The notes beneath the pieces are model-generated. The model searched no databases and was not told the origin of the DNA. It saw only the letters and a list, made by a program, of their open reading frames with translations. The translations under genes were made by a program, and so were the position numbers. From contig CAZBJH010000045.1 in NCBI GenBank assembly GCA_964492185.1, positions 1 through 23,411 on the forward strand: a stretch of 23,411 nucleotides of DNA. Reading direction: 5' to 3'. Below, one piece after another: positions 7,020 through 15,981 of this stretch. Each line of letters begins with the position of its first letter. Position 1 is the first letter of the stretch. The stretch comes from JAFGSZ01 sp964492185 (GTDB lineage Bacteria > Bacteroidota > Bacteroidia > Bacteroidales > UBA10428).

Positions 7020-8793
7020 ATTCCTCAGAAATATCCATCAACCACTGGCGATATACCGAAAACATGTTGGATTTGGAAAGAAATCCAACATATTTACCAT
7101 TATCGATCACCGGAAGGTTCCATGTATCATATTTCTCAAATTTTTCCATCACCGATTCCATTGAATCGTCTGAAGAAACAAAGGTAGGTGGCAATTGCAT
7201 TACATCCCTTACAAAGGTAGTATCATACATTTCTTTATCGAATATAATATGCCGGATACTGTTCAGCAGGACAATTCCCACAAGCATTCCCCTTTTATTC
7301 AAAACGGGGAATATGTTTCTTTTTGACTTTGAGATAACTTTAACCAGGTTACCAAGTGTATCATCAGGTGATACCGGGTGAAAATCCATTTCTATTACCC
7401 TGCCGATATTCAACAATGTCAGAATTGCCTTATCCTTATGATGGGTTATTAATTCGCCCCGTTTAGCTAATCTGCTGGTATATATGGAGTGAGGTTCAAA
7501 ATACATGATCGTTATGTAAGCCATTGTACTGGTAATTATCAGTGGTATAAACAAAGCATAACCTCCCGTTATTTCAGCGATCAGGAAAATAGCTGTAAGC
7601 GGTGCATGCATCACCCCGGCCATTAACCCTGCCATACCTAAAAGAGCAAAATTACGTTCGGGAACATCTATAAAATGAAAAAGATTAAGGAGTCTGGCAA
7701 CAAAATAACCTGTCACGCCTCCCATAAACAAGGTAGGGGCAAAGATCCCTCCTACCCCGCCACTCCCTGTTGTTACAGCCATTGCCACAACCTTGAAAAG
7801 AAGAATAAAGACAAGGAAAATAACGAAAACCCAGAAGCCTCCTCCTAACCTTGAAAACAGACTGCCATTCATAAGGGTTGAAGCATCCCCGTGAAGCAAA
7901 ACATTCAGGGTATCATAGCCTTCACCATAAAGCGGCGGAAGGAAAAAAATAATGACCCCAAGTGCTACTCCCCCGATGATCAGTTTATTATAAGAACTTT
8001 TGATCTTATTAAAAAGGGATTCAATAAACAATGTTCCCCTTGTAAAATAAAGTGACAGCAGTCCTGTAAGAATACCGAGAATTATATAATAGGGAATGTT
8101 ACTCAGGGAAAAGGGATTTTCAAGCTCAAAGCTGAATATAACACCTTTGCCGAGAAAAAGGTATGAAATAGTAGCACCTGTAACCGAGGATATTAAAAGG
8201 GGAATGAGGGACCACATAGTAAGGTCCAGCATCAGCACTTCGAGGCCAAAAACAACAGCAGCTACCGGCGCCTTGAAAATACCTGCCAATGCTCCGGCTG
8301 CCCCGCAACCTATAAGGATAATCCGCGTTTTGTAATTCATCCTGAACAATTGTCCCAGTGAAGAGCCGATAGATGAACCAGTGAGCACGATCGGGGCTTC
8401 CAGTCCCACCGAACCGCCAAAACCAACCGTGAACGTACTTGCAACCAGTGAAGAAAAATTGTTATGAGGCTTTATGATACCGTTCTTCTTTGAAATGGAA
8501 AACAATATCCGGCTTATGCCGTGGCCAATATTATCTTTCACAACATACTTCACAAACAAAACAGTAATTAATATCCCTGCCAGCGGATAAGCCAGGTACA
8601 ACCAGTTAATACTCTCATCAGTAATTTTGTGGGTAAGCAAATAGTGAGTATAGTGAACGGCATTTTTCAGTATTACTGCAGCCAGCCCGCCAAGTATACC
8701 TAATATAAAGCTTAATAAATAAACAAAATGCCTTGGTGGCATATACTTTTCCCGCCAGATCAAAAACTTCCCTGAAAAATCATTAAAATTCAT
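7018..8793 (-). CDS. ClC-family chloride channel/transporter with two CBS domains
   Basis: 591 residues: a ClC membrane domain (about 1-440) with a cytoplasmic CBS pair (about 450-590). It should move chloride or a similar anion across the inner membrane. The gating glutamate is Glu132 in GSVGLEAPIV (GREGP region of CLC-ec1), GGVGGIFAPTLF is the GxFxP motif, and SIYTSRLAKRG holds the pore tyrosine region. Two residues differ from the E. coli exchanger: GSGIP reads GHGIS (His91 for Ser107), and the inner proton glutamate Glu203 is Val186 (FGLEVLML). Valine there is found in eukaryotic ClC channels, so channel-like transport is possible. The CBS pair suggests nucleotide control. It lies 141 bp downstream of a paralogue in the same orientation and ends in a strong terminator. 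Confidence 0.95.
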   Translation of the reverse strand: MNFNDFSGKFLIWREKYMPPRHFVYLLSFILGILGGLAAVILKNAVHYTHYLLTHKITDESINWLYLAYPLAGILITVLFVKYVVKDNIGHGISRILFSISKKNGIIKPHNNFSSLVASTFTVGFGGSVGLEAPIVLTGSSIGSSLGQLFRMNYKTRIILIGCGAAGALAGIFKAPVAAVVFGLEVLMLDLTMWSLIPLLISSVTGATISYLFLGKGVIFSFELENPFSLSNIPYYIILGILTGLLSLYFTRGTLFIESLFNKIKSSYNKLIIGGVALGVIIFFLPPLYGEGYDTLNVLLHGDASTLMNGSLFSRLGGGFWVFVIFLVFILLFKVVAMAVTTGSGGVGGIFAPTLFMGGVTGYFVARLLNLFHFIDVPERNFALLGMAGLMAGVMHAPLTAIFLIAEITGGYALFIPLIITSTMAYITIMYFEPHSIYTSRLAKRGELITHHKDKAILTLLNIGRVIEMDFHPVSPDDTLGNLVKVISKSKRNIFPVLNKRGMLVGIVLLNSIRHIIFDKEMYDTTFVRDVMQLPPTFVSSDDSMESVMEKFEKYDTWNLPVIDNGKYVGFLSKSNMFSVYRQWLMDISEE

Positions 8794-8889
8794 TATTCTG
8801 TTTTGTGTAATTATTATTTAAAAGTCTAAATCCCGGCGTTCGAAGCCCAAAACAAAAACATTTTACTGCTTCAGGCTGCATTATTCACA

Positions 8890-8909
8890 CATCTGGTCCG
8901 GACCAGATG
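8890..8909. promoter_or_regulatory. 20-bp perfect palindrome between the ClC genes
   Basis: CATCTGGTCCGGACCAGATG is a complete dyad with no loop base, 25 bases past the stop of the upstream ClC gene and about 100 bases before the start of the next. It has no T run, so it is a poor terminator; an operator or RNA processing site are the alternatives. Confidence 0.5.
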
Positions 8910-8934
8910 CAAGGTGCCAAAAGTGAAAAAAACA

Positions 8935-10704
8935 TCAATGCTCCGAAAACTCCTCCAGCATCTTGCGATACGCTGAAAAAACCTTGGCCCGGGACAAAAA
9001 TCCAAGATATTTTCCGTGATCAATGACAGCAATATTATATCGTCCGCTCTCCTGGAATTTTCCTGCCACCACTTCCATGGTATCATCAGGATTAATAACA
9101 TTATCCGGCATAAACATCAGGTCACGTGCGAATACCTTGTCATATAATTCGCGATTGAACATAATATGCCGGATATCATCCATTTTCACAATACCGCGAA
9201 ACATTCCGTTCTTCGTCACAACCGGGAAAATATTCCGGTGTGCATGCGTTATGACCCTTATAAGATCACCAAGTGAATCATCCGGGTGTACAGTACTAAA
9301 ATCAGTTTCAAGAAGTTCATTAATATTAAGCCTCATCAAAACGGCCTTATCTTTATGATGAGTTATTAGCTCACCTCTCTGGGCAAGCTGGTATGTATAA
9401 ACCGAATTACTCACGAAAAGACGGATGGTAGCATATGATATGGTAGAAACAATGATCAGGGGCATAAATAACTGATACCCCCCGGTGATCTCAGCAATTA
9501 AAAATATCGCGGTAAGCGGTGCATGTATCACACCTGCTATCATGCCAGCCATCCCGACAAGTGCAAAATTGCTCTCGGTAAGCGAAACATCAAACAGGTT
9601 TACAATCTTTGAAAATACAAGTCCGGCATTGGCTCCGATAAAAAGTGAGGGTGCAAATATACCGCCCACCCCCCCGCTGCCAAATGTAACGGAGGCTGCA
9701 ACAACCTTCATAAAAATCACTATAATAAAGAAAAAGACCACTGCCACGAAACTATTTTCCAGACTTTCATACAGGGTATTCTCAAAAAGGTAGCTGTAGT
9801 CACCGCGCAGGCACTGGTTGATAACCTCGTAACCTTCACCAAAGAGAGCGGGAATAACAAAAACAAGAATACCGAGTATTGCCCCCCCAACAAGCAACCT
9901 GCCTAACTGAAATTCAAGCTTTTCAAACATCTTTGCTATCCACATGTACACGCGGATAAAATAAACCGAGATAAATCCCGTAACAATACCGAGCATCATA
10001 TAATAATGAATATGCCCCATCATGAAGCTGTTTTCAATGACAAAAGGATAAAGAACATTTTGTCCCAGGAACAAATAAGAGGTTAATGCTGCTGTTGCCG
10101 ATGAGATCAACAAAGGTACAATAGCCACCATTGTAAGATCAAATACCAGCACTTCAAGGGCAAATACAATACCTGCAACCGGGGCCTTGAAAATCGCGGA
10201 CATTGCTCCTGCAGAAGCACATCCAAGCAACAAAATCAACTGTTTATAATTTAATCTCAGAAAACGGCCCAGATTAGAGCCTATAGCAGCGCCGGTTGCG
10301 ACAGTGGGGCCTTCAAGTCCGACAGAACCTCCGAATCCCACGGTGAGCGCACTGGTAATAATAGAAGAATATAAATTATGACCGCGTATATAACCATTGG
10401 CTTTTGAAATCGAATAAAGTACACTTGGAATACCATGTTGTACCTGTCTCTTGTTAATATACCTGATAAAAAGAACAGTTAATAAAATACCTGTAAAAGG
10501 ATACAAAATATAGAGGTAGAATGAACTATTTAATGCAAATGTAACGAGACTGGTCTGTATGAAATGTACCAGATTTTTAATAATAACCGCTGCAAACCCG
10601 ACTGCAAGCCCGATAAAAATGCTTAATATCACGATAAGCTGACGGTCGCTTATGTTTTTCGAACGCCAGCTTAAAAAGCTGTCCATGAATGTATGCTTTT
10701 CCAT
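8935..10704 (-). CDS. ClC-family chloride channel/transporter with two CBS domains, paralogue
   Basis: 589 residues with the same architecture as the gene downstream: ClC membrane domain, then two CBS domains from about residue 445. The gating glutamate is Glu131 in GSVGLEGPTV, GGVGGIFAPSLF is the GxFxP motif and SVYTYQLAQRG the tyrosine region. GSGIP reads QHGIP, with His90 in place of Ser107, and Glu203 is replaced by Val185 (FALEVLVFD), as in the paralogue. The frame opens at a TTG at 10713, but that codon lies within the likely -7 promoter box, so the ATG at 10704 (MEKHTF) is chosen; an ATG at 10686 (MDSFLSW) also aligns well with the paralogue. The two proteins probably arose by tandem duplication and could form homo- or heterodimers, since ClC proteins are dimeric. 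Confidence 0.95.
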   Translation of the reverse strand: MEKHTFMDSFLSWRSKNISDRQLIVILSIFIGLAVGFAAVIIKNLVHFIQTSLVTFALNSSFYLYILYPFTGILLTVLFIRYINKRQVQHGIPSVLYSISKANGYIRGHNLYSSIITSALTVGFGGSVGLEGPTVATGAAIGSNLGRFLRLNYKQLILLLGCASAGAMSAIFKAPVAGIVFALEVLVFDLTMVAIVPLLISSATAALTSYLFLGQNVLYPFVIENSFMMGHIHYYMMLGIVTGFISVYFIRVYMWIAKMFEKLEFQLGRLLVGGAILGILVFVIPALFGEGYEVINQCLRGDYSYLFENTLYESLENSFVAVVFFFIIVIFMKVVAASVTFGSGGVGGIFAPSLFIGANAGLVFSKIVNLFDVSLTESNFALVGMAGMIAGVIHAPLTAIFLIAEITGGYQLFMPLIIVSTISYATIRLFVSNSVYTYQLAQRGELITHHKDKAVLMRLNINELLETDFSTVHPDDSLGDLIRVITHAHRNIFPVVTKNGMFRGIVKMDDIRHIMFNRELYDKVFARDLMFMPDNVINPDDTMEVVAGKFQESGRYNIAVIDHGKYLGFLSRAKVFSAYRKMLEEFSEH

Positions 10705-10963
10705 CGACGCCAAAATTACTATATCAATGCATATATAAAAATAAAATGATTCTGAAATTAAGCTGTATTACCTTTATTATTTATGCATGACATATCATAA
10801 TTTTCATACATTTAAATAAATCTTTGGCCCGGCGAATCCAATAATACAGGATTTTCAATACTGTTTAGAATTGTTCCGTTATTTTTGTATGTCGATTTAT
10901 TAAACAGAATTTCAGACTAAAGGGTGAAGGGTTTCGTTTATTAATAAATTGAGGCACACTTAA
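10705..10963. other. AT-rich divergent intergenic region
   Basis: With the element that follows, this makes a 448-base stretch without a gene between the minus-strand ClC gene and the plus-strand secreted protein. On the minus strand TAATTTTG (10718-10711) is a full TAnnTTTG match, placed for the ClC gene. On the plus strand TATTTTTG (10880-10887) also matches and could serve the secreted-protein gene, although a repeat element now lies between them. Confidence 0.4.
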
Positions 10964-11108
10964 TAGAGTCTGTCAATAAACTCTTAGTGTTTGTTCAGAA
11001 TATTCGGGATCAAGGATCATGATCATTTTAAACCGCGGTATACCAATGTATTTGAGGATTTAAAGTGTAAGCAGCAACGCGGATACCGGACATTATAGAC
11101 AGACACTA
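10964..11108. mobile_element. MITE-like element, copy 2
   Basis: Exactly 145 bases, bounded by TAGAGTCTGTCAATAA and TTATAGACAGACACTA, complementary at 14 of 16 positions. It aligns without gaps to the 145-base copy at 20402-20546 with about 19 differences counted by eye. Its left end has a second box, AGTGTTTGTTCAGAAT, about 21 bases inside. It lies 44 bases before the ATG of the secreted-protein gene. No coding capacity. Confidence 0.85.
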
Positions 11109-11152
11109 AACTCATACCGTTAAACCATGATAAAAAACCCGGAAATCTCAAC

Positions 11153-12688
11153 ATGAATAATATTTTTCCTGATAAAATAAATTACCGCTACGGATATTCC
11201 GGTATCCGGATAATCTTAATACTGGTATTTTCTATTACCTTTTTGGGAAATAACAACGGACAGGTCGGCTCAGGACCAGGACCACCCGAACTGGTATTGG
11301 TTACTGTTGATACGGCAACCGGTAATGTGGTCATTTCATGGAATCACAGTCCTTCTTCCAACGTTACATATTATGCTATTGAGGTAATGTACCTGCCGGG
11401 AATAAATGAGCCTACAGGCCTGACCCTTGACAGTATACCCGCCACTGATACATTCTATGTATACAAATTCGCGCAAGCCGGTTACCAGTCGGACGGATAC
11501 AGAGTCTATGCCATTGATAATAACAGTGACCATGGGATTTCAAGCCGGGTTGACAGTACGATATATACCAGTGCGCTATTTGACTCCTGTTCCTCTTCAG
11601 TAACACTTAAATGGAATGACTATAATTCATGGAGCGGGGAGGTCTATAGAATATACCAGGAAAGTGACCATGGTTCACCGGAGTTGATCGCAGATGTGCC
11701 GGAGGGTACTAACGAGCTGATCATTGAAGACATAGAGGCAAATACTCATTACGGCTTTTTTGTTGAAGCCGAACATCCCGGTGGTCTGAGATCCCATTCA
11801 AACAAAGATACGGTTATTACAAAAATGTCACGCGGGCCTGAATATATTAATGCCAGGTATGCCACCCGGGGTGAAAATAATTCGGTATATATTTCTTTTT
11901 TGATCGATGAAAATTCCGAACTCGACAATTATATTCTGATGCGTTCGGATTCACCGCTGGAAGGTTTTGATACTATTGCATCATTAGTACCTATGAACAG
12001 CGAAATATACTACACTGATTCTGAAGCGAATATTGAAGACGGCCCTTTCTACTACAGGCTGGCTGCTGTAAACAATTGCAATCAGCTATCAACAGCATCC
12101 AATATTGCCGGCACCATCCTGCTGGAAGGGGAAAAAACCGGTGATCAAATCAACCTGTCATGGAATCCCTATCTTGAGTGGGCAAACGGTGTCGATGAAT
12201 ACCGGATTTTTCGAAGATTTGGCGATGATGATCATGAACTGATACAAACAAGCCTTTCAACTGATTTTACGGATAACGGGATCGAAGATCTGCAATATAC
12301 GGAACTACCTTCACGTGTTTGTTATGAGATCCGCGCGTATGAAGAATATGCTAGCCAGGCAGGCATACAGGGCTCAAGCACAAGTAACGAAATATGCTTT
12401 GATATTCGTCCTAAACTCCTTGTGCCTAACGCATTCACTCCCGACAATGATGGTGTAAACGATACATTCGGGCCTCTTCTGAGTTATATTCCCGGCGACT
12501 ATCTTTTTCAGATATTCAACCGCTGGGGAATGAAAATTTTTGAAACACGTGACCCGTTTGAAAAATGGGATGGCTCAATTAATGGTAAACCTGCGCCTGA
12601 AGCTGTATATGTTTATTTCATATCTATCAATAAAGGCACGAAAATTGAAGTACAACAACAGGGTCATATAACAGTGGTCTACCCCTGA
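11153..12688 (+). CDS. T9SS-exported fibronectin type III-like protein
   Basis: 511 residues. A hydrophobic segment near residues 19-33 (IRIILILVFSITFLG) after a basic N-terminus is the likely Sec signal. About four beta-sandwich repeats follow (roughly 42-130, 140-225, 229-320, 323-416), each with VxISW or LxW strands typical of fibronectin type III. The C-terminus, from PNAFTPDNDGVNDTF (about 424) through FNRWGMKIFE and WDG to the end, is the gliding-motility CHU_C domain used as type B sorting signal by type IX secretion. The protein is therefore expected to be exported across the outer membrane and attached to the surface or released. There is no enzyme motif, so a binding or adhesive role is only a guess. 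The gene stands alone. Confidence 0.85.
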   Translation: MNNIFPDKINYRYGYSGIRIILILVFSITFLGNNNGQVGSGPGPPELVLVTVDTATGNVVISWNHSPSSNVTYYAIEVMYLPGINEPTGLTLDSIPATDTFYVYKFAQAGYQSDGYRVYAIDNNSDHGISSRVDSTIYTSALFDSCSSSVTLKWNDYNSWSGEVYRIYQESDHGSPELIADVPEGTNELIIEDIEANTHYGFFVEAEHPGGLRSHSNKDTVITKMSRGPEYINARYATRGENNSVYISFLIDENSELDNYILMRSDSPLEGFDTIASLVPMNSEIYYTDSEANIEDGPFYYRLAAVNNCNQLSTASNIAGTILLEGEKTGDQINLSWNPYLEWANGVDEYRIFRRFGDDDHELIQTSLSTDFTDNGIEDLQYTELPSRVCYEIRAYEEYASQAGIQGSSTSNEICFDIRPKLLVPNAFTPDNDGVNDTFGPLLSYIPGDYLFQIFNRWGMKIFETRDPFEKWDGSINGKPAPEAVYVYFISINKGTKIEVQQQGHITVVYP

Positions 12689-12753
12689 CCCTTATCATTA
12701 AACAAGTATTATTCATTTTTTATCACTGCTAACTGTTTTCCATTAAAATCCAT

Positions 12754-12778
12754 TAACTTTGTATTAGCAGAAAAGGAG
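12754..12778 (+). promoter_or_regulatory. rel promoter box and strong ribosome binding site
   Basis: TAACTTTG (12754-12761) matches TAnnTTTG in full. AAGGAG (12773-12778) lies 7 bases before the ATG at 12786 and is the clearest Shine-Dalgarno in the window, which fixes the start. The implied leader is about 20 bases. Confidence 0.6.
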
Positions 12779-12785
12779 CATTCGC

Positions 12786-15035
12786 ATGTCCGGTACACAA
12801 TTGATAAAAGAAATAAGAAGTACAGAGGAGGCACGAATTCATGATGAATTTAATCGCCTGGTAAACAATTGTGTCAGGTGTAATAAAAGGGGCGATAAAG
12901 CCTTATTGAGAAAAGCCTTCAAAGTAGCTTTTGCTGCACATAAAGGTGTACGGCGAAAATCAGGTGAACCCTATATCATTCACCCCCTGAGGGTTGCCCG
13001 TATTGTTAATCAGGAAATGGGACTCGGTGTCAAATCAATGGTATGTGCATTATTACATGATGTAGTTGAAGATACCGACTACACACTTGAATATATTGAA
13101 AACCACTTCGGGCAAAAGATTGCATCCATTATTAACGGACTGACAAAGATCTCTGAAGTATTCGATGGAAATTCTACATTGCAGGCTGAAAATCTTAGAA
13201 GGATATTACTTACTCTTTCGGATGATGTCAGGGTTATTCTTATCAAACTTGCCGACCGTTTACATAATATGCGTACTCTTGACAGCATGCCTCTCCACAA
13301 ACGGATGAAGATTTCCAGTGAGACTATTTACCTGTATGCCCCGCTTGCCCACCGGCTTGGTTTTTATTCAATAAAGACAGAGCTTGAAGACCTGAGCCTG
13401 AAATACCGTTATCCTGAGATATATGATGAACTTGACAAAAAGATAAGGGAAAAACAAAAATCATACAGGGCTTTTATCGAGGAATTTTCAGAACCCATAA
13501 AAGAACGCCTTCAGTCGAATAACATACTGTTCAGCATAGACGGACGATACAAATCCATTTATTCAATATGGCACAAAATGCAAACCAAAAATGTGCCTTT
13601 TGAGGAAATATATGATCTGATGGCCATTCGTATCGTCTTCAATCCAACCAAAGATATTCCCGAAAAAACCCAGTGCTGGAACATATATTCCATGATCACC
13701 GACATTTATATGCCTAAACCTGAGCGGATAAGGGACTGGGTAAGTACTCCCAAGGCAAACGGATATGAAGCACTTCACGCGACGGTTATGGGGCCACGCG
13801 GTCACTGGGTAGAGATACAAATAAGGTCACAACGTATGGATGAAATTGCCGAACATGGTTTTGCCGCACACTGGAAATACAAGCAAAATCAAAACCAGGA
13901 GGGTGAACTTGATAAATGGATCAAACGAATACAGGAACTGCTGCAAAACCCTAATTCTGATGCCCTTGAATTCCTGGATGATTTTAAACTAAACCTATTT
14001 TCCTCGGAAATTTTCATATTTACACCTAAAGGCGATGTAAAAACCATGCCGGTTGATATCACTGCACTTGACTATGCCTATGAGATCCATACCGAGATCG
14101 GGCACAAAGCAATTGGTGCCAAGATCAACCATAAGCTGCTTCCTTTGCAGCAGAATCTAAAAAGCGGGGATCAGGTGGAGATCATTACATCAGACAAATA
14201 TCAGCCAAGAAGGGAATGGCTGGATAAAGTCAAAACAGCAAAAGCAAAATCAGCTATTAAAGATTATATAAAAGCAGAGACAAAGAACCGCATTGAAAAA
14301 GGGAAAAAAATACTTGAAGAAAAACTAAGTGAAATCAAACTAAAGCCAAGCGGAAGGATATTTAAGAAATTGCTTCCCTATTATAAACTTACTTCCAAGG
14401 AGGAATTTTACAGTAAGATTGCCACGGGTATTATTGAACTGAATAATCTGAAAAAGATCCTGAAAAAGAATGCGAGCAATAAATGGATACGATACTGGGG
14501 ATTGCAGTTTTCGAAGTCTTCTTCAAAAAAGGCTGAACCCGATGTTCATATCAAAGCCAAAGAAATTAAAAACAATTCACCGATCATACTTAAGGAAAAC
14601 CTGCATGAAGCCGAATCCGAATATATCATAGCCAAGTGTTGCAACCCTATACCGGGTGATGATGTTATAGGTTACAGAACTTCGGATGGTGATATTATTA
14701 TTCATAAATCAAAATGCCCGAACGCTATCAAATTACTTTCAAGCAGAAGTGATGAGGTTGTGCAGGCAAAATGGACTTCGCATAAATTTTTATCCTTCCT
14801 GGTGCAAATCTCGATCAATGGAGTTGATCGTTTCGGTATATACAACGATATTACTACAGTTATTACCAAACAACTGAATGCAAATATCAGGACCATTAAC
14901 CTGGCCAGTCACGATGGTATCTGGGAAGGCTCCATCGATCTTTATGTTCATAACACAAAAGACCTTAACAACCTTATCATGAATATCGGGAAGATCAAAG
15001 GCGTGGAATCCGTTAACCGTGTTGAAAATCATTAA
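12786..15035 (+). CDS. rel: Bifunctional (p)ppGpp synthetase/hydrolase, RelA/SpoT family
   Basis: 749 residues, the full length of long RSH enzymes, which make and degrade the stringent-response alarmone. The hydrolase HD domain has His66 (IIHPLRVARI) and the H91-D-V-V-E-D96 metal and catalytic motif intact. The synthetase domain has GRYKSIYSIWHKM, DLMAIRIVF and NGYEALHATVMG. The loop before it reads RIRD (314-317), the basic RxKD-like form of bifunctional Rel/SpoT enzymes and not the acidic ExDD of RelA. C-terminal parts follow: TGS (about 408-470), a helical segment, the conserved-cysteine motif AKCCNPIPGDD near 615-625, and an ACT domain (about 673-749). It is probably the only long RSH, as usual in Bacteroidota (not testable here). 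The Fur-family gene and purA follow on the same strand, but with 300-380 bp gaps and their own signals. Confidence 0.96.
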   Translation: MSGTQLIKEIRSTEEARIHDEFNRLVNNCVRCNKRGDKALLRKAFKVAFAAHKGVRRKSGEPYIIHPLRVARIVNQEMGLGVKSMVCALLHDVVEDTDYTLEYIENHFGQKIASIINGLTKISEVFDGNSTLQAENLRRILLTLSDDVRVILIKLADRLHNMRTLDSMPLHKRMKISSETIYLYAPLAHRLGFYSIKTELEDLSLKYRYPEIYDELDKKIREKQKSYRAFIEEFSEPIKERLQSNNILFSIDGRYKSIYSIWHKMQTKNVPFEEIYDLMAIRIVFNPTKDIPEKTQCWNIYSMITDIYMPKPERIRDWVSTPKANGYEALHATVMGPRGHWVEIQIRSQRMDEIAEHGFAAHWKYKQNQNQEGELDKWIKRIQELLQNPNSDALEFLDDFKLNLFSSEIFIFTPKGDVKTMPVDITALDYAYEIHTEIGHKAIGAKINHKLLPLQQNLKSGDQVEIITSDKYQPRREWLDKVKTAKAKSAIKDYIKAETKNRIEKGKKILEEKLSEIKLKPSGRIFKKLLPYYKLTSKEEFYSKIATGIIELNNLKKILKKNASNKWIRYWGLQFSKSSSKKAEPDVHIKAKEIKNNSPIILKENLHEAESEYIIAKCCNPIPGDDVIGYRTSDGDIIIHKSKCPNAIKLLSSRSDEVVQAKWTSHKFLSFLVQISINGVDRFGIYNDITTVITKQLNANIRTINLASHDGIWEGSIDLYVHNTKDLNNLIMNIGKIKGVESVNRVENH

Positions 15036-15157
15036 TAAACTTCCCGGCAGTTCGGTTAACCTGTATTATGCATGCAGGTTAACATCATTTGACAGTTGCA
15101 AGTAAAAAATAATCTGAAGACGAAAGTCCATGACAAAAACATTATCATGCTTTCGGC

Positions 15158-15223
15158 TTCCGGCTTTCGACTTTCGACTTCCGGCTTTCGACTTTCGACT
15201 TCCGGCTTTCGACTTTCGACTTC
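15158..15223. repeat. 21-bp tandem repeat made of heptamers
   Basis: Three perfect head-to-tail copies of TTCCGGCTTTCGACTTTCGAC (units at 15158, 15179 and 15200) plus a partial one. Each unit is itself three related heptamers (GGCTTTC, GACTTTC, GACTTCC). It lies 123 bases before the Fur-family ATG. An array like this can change copy number by slippage. Confidence 0.9.
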
Positions 15224-15312
15224 TTATGACCCACCCCTGCCCTCCCTTGGATTTTCAATATATGCTATTCAAAAATATCCGGAACGACATTAACGATTAT
15301 TCAAAAAATCGT

Positions 15313-15345
15313 TATATTCGTACCTTATTTTTAATTAGTCTAATT
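15313..15345 (+). promoter_or_regulatory. Promoter-like box and candidate autoregulatory operator
   Basis: TATATTCG (15313-15320) matches the -7 box at 7 of 8 positions. AATTAGTCTAATT (15333-15345) is a perfect dyad of two 6-base arms around one central base and ends just before the ATG at 15347. Fur-family regulators bind AT-rich dyads with a one-base centre, so self-repression is plausible. Confidence 0.45.
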
Positions 15346-15346
15346 T

Positions 15347-15802
15347 ATGGTATCGGACGAAACTAAAGAGACTGTAAAAAAAATTTTCACAACATATTTG
15401 GAAAAAAGGGGCCACAGGAAGACTCCTGAAAGATATGCAATACTGGATGAAATATATTCAAGAGAGGGCCATTTTGATATTGAAACCCTGTATATTTTTA
15501 TGAAAAACAAAAATTACAGGGTGAGCCGGGCTACTTTATACAATACTATTGAGCTGTTACTTGATTGTAATCTTGTAATAAAACACCAGTTCGGTAAAAA
15601 TATCGCACAATTTGAAAAAGCTTATCAATGCATACAGCACGACCATATTATCGACCTTGATACCGGAAAGATTGTTGAATTTTGTGACCCACGATTGCAG
15701 GAGATCATTGAAACTGCCTGTGAACTAAATGGTTTTACACCCTCACACCACTCCCTCTACATATACGCTAAAAATAAAGATCCGCAAAAGAAAAGCAGGT
15801 AA
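15347..15802 (+). CDS. Fur-family metal-dependent transcriptional regulator
   Basis: 151 residues, usual length. A winged helix-turn-helix spans about 15-80 (recognition region RVSRATLYNTIELL, 58-71), and the dimerisation part carries regulatory metal ligands around His42, Glu90, His98-Asp99-His100 and His134-His135. The structural-zinc motif CxxC, expected after HDHxx, is replaced by D103-L-D-T106, and there is no second CxxC at the C-terminus, so the structural zinc is probably absent. Whether it senses iron, zinc or peroxide cannot be told. It sits between rel and purA. A dyad adjoining the start codon suggests autoregulation, and a perfect GGTAATTACC palindrome overlaps the stop codon. 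Start at the ATG; the next Met lies inside the core. Confidence 0.9.
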   Translation: MVSDETKETVKKIFTTYLEKRGHRKTPERYAILDEIYSREGHFDIETLYIFMKNKNYRVSRATLYNTIELLLDCNLVIKHQFGKNIAQFEKAYQCIQHDHIIDLDTGKIVEFCDPRLQEIIETACELNGFTPSHHSLYIYAKNKDPQKKSR

Positions 15803-15870
15803 TTACCAAATCTGCCGCAGACTCGCGCGCGATGGCATCGCGTGCGTATGAATCAGGCTCGAGCGCGTTT

Positions 15871-15905
15871 GCAACGCAGATATCGGACATTATGAACAGA
15901 CACTA
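15871..15905. mobile_element. MITE-like element, right-end fragment
   Basis: 35 bases ending in TTATGAACAGACACTA match the right end of the copy at 20402-20546 at 33 positions. The rest of the element is not recognisable; the sequence to its left is GC-rich and unrelated, so this is a truncated or recombined copy. Confidence 0.7.
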
Positions 15906-15981
15906 AATAGAGTGGAATCCGGTATCCACTATTCCCTAAATAATTTGTAACTTGCGCGGGTTCAAAAATAATTCAGAATAA

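Larger units (their letters stand above)
15036..15346. other. Intergenic region rel to Fur-family gene
   Basis: A 311-base gap. GTTAACCTG (15055-15063) pairs perfectly with CAGGTTAAC (15075-15083) 20 bases after the rel stop; without a T run it is only a candidate terminator. A heptamer tandem repeat and the promoter of the next gene follow. No gene seen. Confidence 0.5.

Noticed and set aside
7018..10704. Fluoride exporter of the CLC-F type
   Set aside because: CLC-F proteins have altered GREGP and GSGIP regions and lack CBS domains; here the gating glutamate, GGIFAP motif and a CBS pair are present.
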